A DNA stretch of 64,000 nt from Anaeramoeba flamelloides (lineage: Eukaryota > Metamonada > Anaeramoebidae), in NCBI GenBank assembly GCA_027625915.1, contig JANTQA010000060.1, positions 3,968,001 to 4,032,000 of the forward strand, read 5' to 3'. A program made the position numbers and the translations under genes. Each line of letters starts with the position of its first letter. Within the stretch, counting starts at the first letter, position 1. Below the pieces are notes generated by a model. It was not told the origin of the DNA. It saw only the letters and a list, made by a program, of their open reading frames with translations, and made no database searches. Shown piece by piece: positions 48,701-59,646 of this stretch.

Positions 48701-50706
48701 CAATTTTTGGAAATATTTCAAAGAACATATTTTGAAATAAATGCTGTTAGTCATTAATTCAATTGATATTAATATTAAACTTAATTTGGTAATGTCAATT
48801 AATGAATACTTTCACTAACAAAGATGATTTTTTATGAAATGTAAAAAAAAAATGCCCCACTTTTTTGGAAATACCTTATGTTTATAAAAGTTTACCAGCA
48901 ATTTTATATACACTTTCAAAAACTTTTTTGTCAAACTTTTTTCAAACAAATATACTAGTGTTTGATGATTAAACGGGATTAAATTTTCATCTTCAACTTC
49001 CTTTCCCCCATTTTTTTTTCTACTACATGTATTGGTATAATAAATGGGAAAAAATTTTTACTAAATTTTCACTTCATTTTCCTTATTTTTAACGAAGAAA
49101 TTAAAAGAAATACCATTGAAATTTGTGTTTTCTATTTATTTGCTTTAACACTTTTTTTTATTGTAAACTAATATTGGCTAATTTTTGGTGAACCCAGAAT
49201 CCGAAATGAAAGTCAGATTTTTGAATCGAAAAATAGAAAATAAACTGAAATTTTATCTCATTTATTGATTGCTTTCGAAATGAATTCTTCGGATACTTTA
49301 CAAATATCATCCTTTTATTGTTGGTTAAAGGTATTTACGATTTTTAACTCAAAGATTAAAATATTTTTTTTTTAAAAAAATGAATTTTTTTTTGTTTTTA
49401 TTTTTCGTTCTATTTTAAATACCCTACTTATCACAGAGCCATAATAAAGAGTAGTGTTTTATTTCTGGGGAAATTGTTGAAATATTAGTACAAAAGTACT
49501 AATGATTTACTTTTATAAAAAAATAAATGAATAAATGCCTTCTTTGGTGTATTTTTAATGGCTTGGTAAGTGGGGTATTTACAAGAGAACCCAAAAAAAC
49601 TACAAATAACACCATTTTTTGCAAAAATAATTTATTTTAATCTGTGTGTAAAAAATCGTAAATATCTTTAACCAACAATAAATGGATGATATTTGTAAAG
49701 TATCAGGTGAATAAATTTGGAAAAAACATCCTAAAATTTCAAATACATGTAGAAAGAAACGAAATACAACAACAACAAAAAAAAGAACCAACGTTAAATA
49801 GAGAATTAATTATATTAATGAAATTCATGATAATGATTTTTTAGTGAGACAATAAAATTCTAGAAAGTTTGGCCTTAGATCGCTAATTTCTGATTTTATC
49901 ACAAAGAAAAATAGTATTTATGAATTTCATTATTATTCATTAAAATATCTTGATTCACTTCAAAATTTAAATCATCTTTTATTTTTTTACAAAAAAATAT
50001 AAATAATAAAGTATCAGTTTATTATTTTAAAAATATTTTTTTAATGTTCATTGACTTTAAAGGTCATTTTTGAAAGTATTAATTTTGAACTAAAAATTTT
50101 TCTCAATTTATTCCAACTTTTTTTTGATTGATTCTCACAAATTTTTTCATTATTCTAAATTTTTAATATTATCAGAAATATTTACAGATTATCAGTAAAA
50201 AACACAAATTGATGATAATCTACATTATTTTGAAAAGATAAAAAAGTTAATCACTAATTTGTCGGTTTGTTACGAAAATTCTAAAATTGCTGATGATCCC
50301 TATTATTTTATTTTATTTTTTCATTCTTTACCTCTTTTATTTTTCAAAATTTATTACAACAACAATTAGTGTAATTTTTGCAGAAGCAACTGCAATTTAT
50401 GGTTTAGTTCTTGGAATCATTATTCAACAAAAATATACAGAACATAAGCATATTGCACAAGGCATTGATTATTATTCTGGATATGCACTGTTCTGGGCAG
50501 GTATTATTACAGGCTTTGGGAATATGTCTTGTGGGGTAAGTGTTGGTGTTGTCGGCTCTTCTTGTGCTCTTGCAGACGCTGCCCATCGATCCCTTTTTGT
50601 AAAGATCTTGGTTATTGAAATTTTTGCATCAGCGCTCGGCATTTTTGCAATTATTGTAGGTATACTTGTTGCCAATAACGCTTCCTTTTCAAAATTTGAT
50701 TATTAG
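45745..50706 (+). CDS. V-ATPase V0 c''-type proteolipid subunit
   Basis: Membrane-ring subunit of the vacuolar H+-ATPase (Vma16/ATP6V0B family). Exons 45745-45932 and 50370-50706 join in phase 2 (KNLI, split Ser, VIFAEATAIYG) to give 174 residues. The 4.4-kb intron has donor GTATTT and acceptor AATTAG. Helices are seen near 20-42, 63-82, 102-125 and 141-165. Glu68 in IFAEATAIYG is the expected proton-carrying glutamate, and Glu146 (LVIEIFASALG) matches the family's second conserved glutamate. The pattern AAWGIFITGSSLVG, RAPHIRTKN and SCALADA is diagnostic of c''. The family is usually about 205-213 residues with an extra N-terminal helix, which is absent here. An in-frame TAA at 45730-45732 with no AG between it and the ATG rules out an upstream coding exon at this junction. 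Confidence 0.93.
46624..47115. mobile_element. Inverted-repeat element O
   Basis: The left AGTGAAAAAAATACTGGACA and right TGTCCGGTATTTTTTTCCCT ends are mirror images. The arms continue through GATTTTTAATTGTGA and TCACAATTAAAAATC. TA lies outside both ends. A partial match to the end lies at 48085-48110. It sits in the V-ATPase intron. Confidence 0.78.
48290..48876. mobile_element. Family D MITE, copy D2
   Basis: A 587-bp element from AGCCATTTCCAATAAAGTGG to its mirror CCACTTTTTTGGAAATACCT, flanked by TA. The sequence on both sides (GGATGACTCA left, CACTTTCAAAAACTTTTTTG right) is found joined, without the element, at 50870-50960. That gives an empty-site comparison. Confidence 0.9.
49291..49704. 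repeat. Hairpin with arms of about 55 bp
   Basis: GGATACTTTACAAATATCAT (49291 on) through GTTGGTTAAAGGTATTTACG is mirrored at 49650-49704 (CGTAAATATCTTTAACCAAC through GATGATATTTGTAAAGTATC). The loop of about 300 bases has no coding signal. It probably belongs to a larger diverged inverted-repeat element. Confidence 0.75.
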
Positions 50707-51236
50707 TATTAAAATGCTTCCCATTATTTTCTTTTCTTACAATAATTTTTTATTTAATTTGGTTTGGTTTGATTTGATTTTGTTTTTCTTTTATTTTATT
50801 TATAATTTTTTTAATCAAATCAAGATTTAAGTTTGGGTTTATTGTTATTATTTTAAAAAAGGATGACTCAAAAAATTCTAATGAAGTCCTGAAAATAGGT
50901 TCTCTTAAAGTTTGTCATCAATTTTATAGACACTTTCAAAAACTTTTTTGTCACACTTTTTTAAAATAACTATTATTAGAAAAAAAAAAAAGCACAAAAA
51001 TAATACTTTATTTAAAAAAAAGTTTTTTTTCTTTTATACAAATTCTTTTTTTTGAAAATCAAATTTCTTTTCTTGGAAATAAAATTCTATTCATATGACA
51101 AAAAACTCTTGTTAATTTTTAGGAACTAATGTTAAAAATATTCAACAGATCTAGATATCTAATATCTTATCTAACTCAAATGAAAATTACTAAAAATATC
51201 TTTCTAATTATAATAACCAAATCAAGATAATATCTA
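50707..51236. other. 3' flank of the V-ATPase gene
   Basis: Contains a TTTGGTTTGGTTTGATTTGA simple-repeat-like stretch at 50757-50777 and, at 50855-50975, the uninterrupted counterpart of the D2 insertion site. No gene. Confidence 0.6.
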
Positions 51237-51947
51237 AACTCTGTTTCAGTCAAAGGGGAATCCAAAAAAAATGTTTTTTTAAAATATCAATTATTTTATA
51301 TAATTGACCTTTGAAGAACAAACAAGAAATAAACAGAATAATACACATCAAAGAATTGTTGATATATGTATGAAAGAAAACTATTTAGTCAATAAATTTT
51401 CAAAAAAATTTCAAAACTCAAATTCTTAGAGCCCTATTGAGAAAATAAACAATGTTCGTTTTGAACTTCTACTGATATTTGAATAATAAATATGAAACAT
51501 TTTTCACTTCACTTTCCATACTTTTCTTTTAGAAATCAAGCCCCCAGACGAAGTTTGTTGGAATTTGTGGTCTCTATTTGAAAAAGGAAATGAAAATGAA
51601 GTGAAAATTTTTCACATTTATTAATCAAATATCAAGATCAATGATCGAATAGAATTGCAATAGAAATCAATATGATTTCTCAACAATCATTTACATGGTT
51701 TCAATAACCTTAGAATAACACATTTTTACCAAGTGACTCTTGATCTTGCAATAAAAAAAAATTTTTTTGCAACCTGAATGAGGTTTTTAAAAAAAATCGA
51801 TAGGAAAAAAAAAACAAATGTGGAAAAATGATTTCAATTTTGAAAATTTCAAAAATAAAATTTTTCTTCTAATATCTATGCAAACCCTTGAAAAAAACAC
51901 ATGTAATATACCCATTAAAACTGGGCCCCTTTGACTGAAAAATAGTT
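51237..51947. mobile_element. Family J element, copy J2
   Basis: A 711-bp element with ends AACTCTGTTTCAGTCAAAGG and CCTTTGACTGAAAAATAGTT, flanked by TA. It is colinear with J1 in reverse (TTTGCATAGATATTAGAAG in J1, CTTCTAATATCTATGCAAA here). It is non-coding and directly abuts an H-family fragment. Confidence 0.85.
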
Positions 51948-51954
51948 TAAATTG

Positions 51955-53800
51955 GACGAATCAAGAATCCTTAATGTAACAATATTCCAAATAGAAACTA
52001 AAGTTAATCAGCTGAAATTTAATCCCACTAAAATCTACAAGATAAATGGTCAAAGTATTTGAAAATATATTTTGAGTAATAATGAGAGCGAATTAGATCT
52101 CTAAAAATATCTATTCTCATTGACTAATGAAGATCTTTATGTTTTCATTCAATTAGAATAAAAAAATATTTTGATGGATCTTTTAAAAAAAAATTGCTGT
52201 ATCTTGATGAATGTAAAGTATTATGAACAAACTATGCTTCTTTTTAAAAAATAAACATACTCTTGAAAATATCTAATCTCATTAAAAATTAAAAACAAAA
52301 AACACTACTCAACAATTTTCAAAACAACAATTAAAAACCAAAAAATTCCAAAACAACAATAAAAAGTTTGATTAAAAATATTTAAAGAAGTCAGCAAGGA
52401 TTATTTAACAAACTGTATACTTTCAAATCAAAAAATATATACGATAGATCATGTTATCAAAGTATTTTTTCTACAGCCTTCAAGACCAATCTCCTCAGAA
52501 TTGAAATCTAATTCAACCAAATTTTTTACAAATCAACACCAAAATTCACAACAAACAAATCTTTCAGTTTGATCATTTAGATACAACAAAAAGATTTAAA
52601 AAAACGGAGCTTTACCAATAATAATATTTTTATTGATATCTAAATGAACAAAAATGAAGTCTTGAATTTTTCAAAGTTTTTTGAAATTGAAATGATACTC
52701 AAATTTCTAAGAATTTTCCAATTTTCCTTTATTCGATAGTCTTCAAACCATGCTTTGTAATTAACTGACTTTATTTATTTATTTCGTTCTTATTTTTTGG
52801 CTCTATTGGATGAGATAAGAATCCTCAGTGAAGCAATATTTCATTTTGAATCAAAAGTTAATTAGTCAATATTTTATCTGATTAAAATTCTACAAGAACA
52901 TTCTCAATTACCAAATTATTTAAAAATCAATCATTTTTCAGCCATTTACATAATGAGAGAGAAATTAGATCTTTAAAAACTATCAACACTCATGGGTTAT
53001 ATCAAGATCTTTCAATTTTACATTCAATTATAAGATTAGATATATATTGGAAAACTTTGATTAAAAATTCCAATTATTACTTGGAGATTGAAAGTATTAT
53101 TAACAAGATAGACTTCCTTTTTGACAATAAACACACTGTTGAAAAGTTTTCATTTCTACAACAATTAAAAACACAAAACACTTTATATTTAAAAATTAGG
53201 AAAAACAAAAGTTAAAAACACAAAATTTGGAAAATAACAGTTAAGGACTACGTTCCCTCCCTTGAGGGGATTGATTAATTGTATTATTTCACTTTCTCTT
53301 CTCAAAAAAATTTTTCGCACATAAGAAATTGGACAAACAATTAAAAAAAACATTTTTTGTCATCTTTACTTTTTAATGAAGACTATTTTTCTTTGTTTTT
53401 CAATGAAAAGGAAAATTGAAAATAACAAAAAAATAATTGCAAAAAATGGCTTTTGGGGATTTTCAAGTGCATTTCAAATTTGAGAACATTTCAAACTTGT
53501 AAAAGTAAATTTAAAAAATATGTAGAGTAGCCCTAGAAAATAGTGTGAGTTCTGAAAGTTGAAATGGGGATTCTAAAATATTAAAATCAAAATTTAGCAT
53601 GATCTAACCAAGTAAATATTGTGAAAATTTCACATTTTTTCTTAAAGAAATTCTCCTTGGACAAATATTACTTGGATTGCATAACTTATTCAAGGGCGAT
53701 TTTAACGATTATCTCACTGTTTTCACCTAAAAACATAGTCCTTAAAGTCTGAAAAACAAAATTTGGAAAAAGTTAACACGCATTATTGAAAGAACTCGAG
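51955..53800. mobile_element. Family H copies H3 (partial) and H2, tandem
   Basis: 51955-52414 aligns to the right half of H1 and ends in ATTTAACAAACTG then TA. From about 52417 a second copy aligns to H1 1540-2340 (TTTTTCTACAGCCTTCAAG, TATTGGATGAGATAAGAATC, ATTCTACAAGAACATT). Its right end CATTATTGAAAGAACTCGAG then TA is displaced by an insertion at 53245-53741. There is no coding capacity. Confidence 0.72.
53245..53741. mobile_element. TTAA-flanked inverted-repeat element
   Basis: Starts GGACTACGTT after TTAA (53241-53244) and ends AACATAGTCC before TTAA (53742-53745). That is 497 bp with 10-bp terminal repeats differing at one base. Sequence outside resumes the H2 alignment. The four-base TTAA duplication is the mark of piggyBac-type transposition, although the usual CCC terminus is not present. 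It has no coding capacity. Confidence 0.62.
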
Positions 53801-53959
53801 TACAAAAAAATTCCACAATACCAATTTTTAGCTCTAGGTAAATTGTAAAACCCAGAGGAATTTTTAATCGCCAAAGGAGTTCGAAGATCGACAACCAGAA
53901 GTTATGTAAATAATATTTTTCTATTTTTAATACTTTAAAAAAATATTTGATTTTTTTTA

Positions 53960-56300
53960 AAATTTTTTTATTATTGAAGAAGTGTAAATTACACTCCAGA
54001 TGTCCTTTTACAAAAATTCCCTTTCAGAAATTTTTGCGTAAAATCATAGATTTTAGGATTATTATTTAATGAAATTAGTTTCAAACTGTTTGATTTGAAA
54101 TTAATTCATTAAGATATTTTTTTAATTTTAATTTGTTATGAAATACAGCCGTTCCATTCGACTTGTGAAGCTTTTTTCTTTCCTTTAAGCAAACCTGAAA
54201 TTTTATCTTTCCTTTAAAGACCTTTTAAAGATGCTTTAAAGACCTTTTAAACTTTTTTCATTTTCTTAAAAAGATCTTTTAAACTCTCTTAATTCTTTTA
54301 AAACTTCTTTCAAACAAACAAAAAAAACCACAAATAACTACTAACAAAAAACACTACAGCCGTTCCAACCCTACCGTGAAATTTGACAGACATAGAAATT
54401 AACTTTTTTGTCTCTGTTAAACACAAAAAAAAAAATCTTCTATTATACACTATTACAAATTTTATGGTTTGACAGAGTTTTTTTTTAAAAATTCTTATGT
54501 GAATCAAACTGAGAAAAAAATCTTGTTGTTTATTAAACAAATTCAAAAATCCAAAACAAACTTCAAAAGACCGGAGATCCAATTTAGTAATTTCTTTAAA
54601 ATGGTCTTGCCTTTTGATTTTTAGGTGTTTAGAAATTGAGGATCTTTAAAAAAATTGAAAAATTTTTGGAAATTGTTGATCAGAGATAAGGTTGAAGTGA
54701 AAAATTCAAATTTAAATTTTTTCTCTATGAGAAATTTTTGCTCTCTTTAAAAAATTTCACGGTTTGTAATAGGCTATCACACAACCATAAAATCCTGTGA
54801 TAGAAATGAAAGTGTGAGATAGAAAATGAAATTTCTATGTCTGTAAAATTAGTTTGAAACAATTACTACCTCTTTCACTCTGGCTCTGCCTAAGACTAGA
54901 TCTTACAGCCGTTCAAACCCTACCGTGAAATTTTACAGACATAGAAAATTCATTTTCTATCTCACACTTTCATTTCTATCACAGGATTTTATGGTTGTGT
55001 GATAGCCTATTACAAACCGTGAAATTTTTTAAAGAGAGCAAAAATTTCTCATAGAGAAAAAATTTAAATTTGAATTTTTCACTTCAACCTTATCTCTGAT
55101 CAAAAATTTTTCAATTTTTTTCAATTTTTTTCAGGATCTTCAATTTCTAAACACCTAAAAATCAAAAGGCAAGACCATTTTAAATAAATTATTAAATTGG
55201 ATCTTCGATCTTTGGAAGTTTGTTTTGGATTTTTGAATTTGTTTAATAAACAACAAGATTTTTTTTCTCAGTTTGATTCACATAAGAATTTTTTAAAAAA
55301 AACTCTGTCAAACCATAAAATCTGTAATAGTGTATAATAGAAGATTTTTCTTTTTGTGTTTAACAGAGACAAAAAAGTCAATTTCTATGTCTGTCAAATT
55401 TCACGGTAGGGTTGGAACGGCTGTAGTAATTGTTTCAAACTAATTTTGGTGTTTTTTGTTAGTAGTTATTTGTAGTTTTTTTTGTTTGTTTGAAAGAAGT
55501 TTTAAAAGAATTAAGAGAGTTTAAAAGATCTTTAAAAGATCTTTTAAAGAAAATGAAAAAAGTTTAAAAGGTCTTTAAAGCATCTTTAAAAGGTCTTTAA
55601 AGGAAAGATAAAATGATCCTTAAAGCACCTTTAAAAGGTAATCCTTCACAAGTCGAATGGAACGGCTGTATTAATCTCTCTTTTTCATAGGAAGGAAATA
55701 CCCATAAAAAATGATCAATAATTTCAATAATTTCTTGTTTTAATAAAGAGATCTAAATATTTGAACAACTATAGATCAAATGAAATAGGTTACTTTATTA
55801 AGTTATTTAGAACTTTATGGATGGTTTGAATCTATAAAGTGCTAAGATTCTAAGAATTAGATTTGGTTTTTCAAATTTGAGTTGCTTTTTTTTGTTTTGT
55901 TTGCTTTTTTTTTTTTGAGTTGCTTTTTTTAATTTTTGAAAGTTTTCAAAATCTTGTTTTCGCAAAATCCCAGTACAAGATACCAACTAAACAGCAAAAA
56001 CCCAGTCCAGGTAACGGCTCGAAAGATTGTACGGAAAGTCCAATTCGGTTCACTTTGGTTCGCTCCAGATCGCATTCGTTGAATTCAGTTCTCTTCAGTT
56101 GCATAAGTCCAGCTCAATTCGTTTTAGATCTGATCATTAACAAGTTTGGTTAGGTTAGTCATGAACAAGTCCACCAATTCTGATAATGATTTTTTCTGGC
56201 TTTTGACCTCCCGAAATACCTAAAAAAACAAAAAGATTAGGAACCCAAACAACTTAAATTGGAAATTTGGAAAAGGTAAAAAGTATAAAAAATAAAAATA
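53960..56300 (+). repeat. Family F repeat, copy F2 (split by element G)
   Basis: 53960-54145 plus 55669-56300 together align with F3 (62262-63062, minus) over about 0.8 kb, from GAAGAAGTGTAAATTACACT to GGAAAAGGTAAAAAGTAT. The region 55960-56160 is relatively G+C-rich (GGTTCACTTTGGTTCGCTCC). A short frame at 55920-56153 is not kept in the other copies. The class is not identified. Confidence 0.82.
54146..55668. mobile_element. Nested foldback element G
   Basis: Outer ends CAGCCGTTCCATTCGACTTG and its mirror CAAGTCGAATGGAACGGCTG, flanked by TA. The target TATTAATC is seen unduplicated in F3. Inside lies a second pair of ends, CAGCCGTTCCAACCCTACCG near 54358 and its mirror near 55430. A third copy of that end is near the centre (54906). 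Arms of about 500 bp make the whole 1.5 kb nearly palindromic. A lone GGAACGGCTG then TA at 59681-59692 is another family end. It is non-coding. Confidence 0.9.
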
Positions 56301-56912
56301 TTTGATTTCGATTAAAACGAAATCAATCTTATTTGCTTTTTTTGATTTGGTTTCCACATTTTTAAAGTTTCAAGATACTCTTTTTAATCAGTGCAGATTT
56401 ATTTACTCAAAAATTAAAAATAAATCACCAATTACAATCAGTGTTGATTCTTCACTGAGTTATTGTATTTTGTGATTGTTTTTTTTTCGTTTTTTACTGT
56501 TTTTTGAATGATTAGAATTGATTGGGAATTGGAATTGTAAAATGAATAATCATTCAAAAATATTAATCAACAACCAAGGTTAATGTTAACTGAGAAATAT
56601 CAACAAAATTCAGATAAATATTCGAATTATTGAAGATTAAAAGAATGAGATTGAATTTGTTTATTGTCAAATAAAGTAATTTTGAAGATATTTTTGCTGA
56701 TTGACATTTCAACCTATTTTTAAAAAATAAAATTGAAAACAATTCCTCACTGGAACACTAACTCTTGGTAGATCTCAATTACATTAATAAATAATTTTAG
56801 TTTTGCTTTAAATTCTTAATATTTTTGTGAACTTAATTAAGTGAAAATTTTCGGTTTAAAAGCTTAATATTCGAGTTTTATTGCAGTATTCTTGATTACA
56901 AAAATTAAATAT
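56301..56912. other. Short gene-free stretch
   Basis: AT-rich flank between repeat F2 and the next frame. 56820-56900 resembles 42290-42370. No other signal. Confidence 0.5.
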
Positions 56913-57296
56913 ATGGTTAAACAATCAGATTACAAATTAACCGATTTTCAAAATTTGAAATTGAAAATTGAGACTAAACTTACTTTTGAAGAAGAAAATT
57001 CCAAGAAGTGCCAAAGTACCGTTATTTTGAACCATATTTATACAATATTTTCTAAATTATTTAATCATTTCTTTTATAATCGCTTTCAAAATTCTTCGTT
57101 TTTTCAAATGATGAGTTTTCACTCAAATTTGGATTCAATAGTAAGAATTATGTTCAACAGTACTTCAGATACCTATGAAAATCATATATTAGCAACTGCT
57201 CTGAAGATTAGAGAAGAAATCTACCTTTTGCTTGAAAAACTTGTAAAAACATTTCAATTCAATTTTTTGAACCAAAACAAACAATTAGACAACTAA
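56913..57296 (+). CDS. Hypothetical protein, 127 residues
   Basis: The ATG at 56913 (MVKQSDYKLTDFQNLKLKIE...) is the first in frame; the frame stays open upstream to at least 56892. Composition is mixed (FEEENSKKCQSTVILNHIY, FQMMSFHSNLDSIVRIMF) and predicted mostly helical, ending LNQNKQLDN and TAA. At this base composition a chance frame this long is unlikely. No signal peptide, membrane helix or known domain was recognised, and no splice partner was found. It could be a small lineage-specific gene or a captured fragment. Confidence 0.45.
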   Translation: MVKQSDYKLTDFQNLKLKIETKLTFEEENSKKCQSTVILNHIYTIFSKLFNHFFYNRFQNSSFFQMMSFHSNLDSIVRIMFNSTSDTYENHILATALKIREEIYLLLEKLVKTFQFNFLNQNKQLDN

Positions 57297-58428
57297 ACAT
57301 ATTTGTAAATTATTTATAAATGCATTTTAAACCCTTCTTTTCAATCAAATACTTCTTCTCAATTTCTTTGAAAATCTATTTAAATCTCAATATCTTATTA
57401 TTATTATTAATACATTGAGACAAATGCTGTAAAGTCTTGAATTTGGGTATTTAGGAAGGCGCTCTTTTTGATGTCATCGCAATCAAGGTATAACAATCTA
57501 TTTTTTTTATTTTTTTTCGACTCAATCAATCTTTCAAATAAAAATAAATAGAAAAACTGTTAATTGTCAATTGTAATTGTTTATATTGTCTTTTCCTTCT
57601 TATTTCGAATTCAAAAGATTAGATTATTGTATAAATAATTTTATAATACTTTTGTTGTTTGGTTGATTTGATTGCTCTTTTATTCATTCATAATTTAATT
57701 ATTCGAGATCTTTATTGATTATTTTCAATTGTGCTTATTGGTTGAAATATTAAAGGTTTGAGAAACTACTTCCTAATTGTTTTTAATTTCAATCTCATTT
57801 TAAAAATCAAAATTATAGATCTTTGAAAATTCATTTTAATATTTTTAAATTCTTCTCTTTAAGTTCTAACTTAATATCAAATAGTGATGTAAACTTCTCT
57901 TTTTTAAATATTTCAATATTTGTTTTAACTAATTCACTCTCTTTCTAACTTTCTCTCTTTTTATAAAAAATTAAAATTTAAAAATATAAAATATAGATCA
58001 GTATTAATTTTATTTAATCTTTTTGTTTTTTTGATTATAAAAATAAATTAGAATATCCTAAAATAATTATCAAAAAAATAAGGATTTTAAAATTTTATAT
58101 TCTTTTTTCTTTTGGACCTATTATATGGTTCCCCCTTCATTTCTAAGTTTTTGATCAAAAAGAATCCTCTGTAATGTATCTTCTGTGGGCTGAGTGGATC
58201 ATCTTCATTTGAGAACTTTTGAATCGTTTAATATTTTTTTTCTGATCTTTGGATCAAAAGAGTAGGAGTTCATGTCGGAAAAACGAACAATTCTCATCTG
58301 GAATGACCTTAATTCTAGTAATGGAACTCCAGGTATTTAGACTACAAGGATCTTTGATCAAATTTAGACCTGGGGGGGGTCGCGCGTATATATGGGAACA
58401 TGAATAAATAAAAATCCTCATCATTTGC
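57297..58428. other. Intergenic stretch with exon-like fragments
   Basis: 57455-57487 is a small exon-like block (EGALFDVIAIK, between TTTAG and GTATAA). 58272-58331 begins MSEKRTILIWNDLNSSNGTP before a possible GTATTT donor. 58335-58400 is locally G+C-rich with GGGGGGGG and TCGCGCG. No gene model can be completed from these pieces. Confidence 0.35.
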
Positions 58429-59637
58429 TCAAATTATTGTTATTTGGTTTTTTTCTTTTCCTTTTAGGTACTCCAAATAGGCAAAAAACTTTACTTTTTC
58501 GGGTAAATTTTCCCATCCTTCGAGATTTTTTTCATTTAATTTGAATGAAATTTTTTTTTGGTCCATATCGAGAAAAATTTCAAAAATGTCATTTTTTTTT
58601 ATATATATTTTTTCTGGGTAATTTTCTCCGATCCATTTTCCGTTTTCTTTTTTGACTTTTTGGCTTTCGTTTCCTCTCCCATCCCAATAACTTGAAAAAA
58701 AATATGTTCCTTCGTAATTTACTTTTTCGATTAAATTTTCCCTATTTTCGGTTTTGATTACTCCTAAATCGACATAGTTTGCTTCATATTCTGGATTTGG
58801 GAATTGGTCTATTTTGATTTTTATTTGGTGTTTTCCTCGAGAATATATTTTTTTACCACAAATTCTTCCCCAATTTTCTGATGGATTCCAAGCTGTTTTA
58901 TTTTCATTTTTTAATTTTATTAGATTTTTCCTGTTCATTTTTGGATCAAATTCTTCTAATATTTTTTTCCCTTTCAAATTCTTTGGATCTCTAATTTTCC
59001 TGTGATTCAATCTATGTATATCTTTTGATTCTTTTTCTCTTTGTATTTCTCTTTTACTCTGTTGTTCTTTTTTTCTTTCTTTTTCCCTCTCTTCTTTATC
59101 CTTCTCAATTATTTCATTTGATTCCTGAAGAAATTTGATTGTTTTTTTATCTTTTTCCAATTTTTTCAGAATTTTGATTTTTTTTTTCGTTTCATTTATC
59201 GCTTCTTGCTTTGCTTGATTTTTGTTCATAATTTGATCAAATTTTGTATCAGTTATTATTTCAGCTTTCAATAATAAATTGAGATGATTTATTTTTGATT
59301 TTTGGATTTTTTGGATCAATAAATCTGATTGGTTTTCAATTAAATTTGAAAGCTCTTTGATTTCAATTTTGAATTTATTTTTCAATTCAATTGATTTTTG
59401 TATTGTTTCATTGTTTTGGATTTCAACATTTTGGATTTTATTTAGAATCATTTTGATTTTTTCTGAAATTTCATTTGAATATTCATCTAAACCAAATATT
59501 GAATGATTATTAATTCTGCAAGTCTCATAACATTTGGTGCAAATTAATTTATTGTCATCTTTACAATATAAGGATAATTCTTTCTTATGCTTGTCGCAGA
59601 GATTACTATTGATTTCTTTTTGGGATAAATTTATCAA
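58429..59637 (-). CDS. B-box zinc finger, coiled-coil and SPRY-like protein (5' end unresolved)
   Basis: Open for about 402 residues. Residues 14-45 form a B-box (LCDKHKKELSLYC, LICTKC, C40 and H45 as likely ligands). Residues 55-200 are a long coiled coil (Lys/Glu/Ile-rich). Residues about 225-402 look SPRY-like: NWGRICGKKIYSRGKHQIKI, ANYVDLGVIKTEN, NDIFEIFLDMDQKKISFKLN. This is a TRIM-like layout without a visible RING. Such proteins often act in ubiquitin or innate-recognition roles, which cannot be deduced here. The frame has no ATG before codon 63 and an in-frame stop just upstream of the first counted codon (TTG), so either a 5' exon is missing from the model or the gene is truncated. 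A transposon end (family G) lies only about 45 bp upstream. Confidence 0.82.
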   Translation of the reverse strand: MINLSQKEINSNLCDKHKKELSLYCKDDNKLICTKCYETCRINNHSIFGLDEYSNEISEKIKMILNKIQNVEIQNNETIQKSIELKNKFKIEIKELSNLIENQSDLLIQKIQKSKINHLNLLLKAEIITDTKFDQIMNKNQAKQEAINETKKKIKILKKLEKDKKTIKFLQESNEIIEKDKEEREKERKKEQQSKREIQREKESKDIHRLNHRKIRDPKNLKGKKILEEFDPKMNRKNLIKLKNENKTAWNPSENWGRICGKKIYSRGKHQIKIKIDQFPNPEYEANYVDLGVIKTENRENLIEKVNYEGTYFFSSYWDGRGNESQKVKKENGKWIGENYPEKIYIKKNDIFEIFLDMDQKKISFKLNEKNLEGWENLPEKVKFFAYLEYLKGKEKNQITII

Positions 59638-59646
59638 AAAATTGAT

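Larger units (their letters stand above)
45933..50369 (+). other. 4.4-kb intron of the V-ATPase c'' gene
   Basis: Splice sites are fixed by the protein. The intron holds inverted-repeat element O, MITE D2, a hairpin at 49291-49704 and dispersed-repeat fragments. No nested gene was recognised. Confidence 0.9.

Noticed and set aside
50404-50675. Minus-strand frames opposite V-ATPase exon 2
   Set aside because: Antisense shadows of a strongly supported conserved exon.
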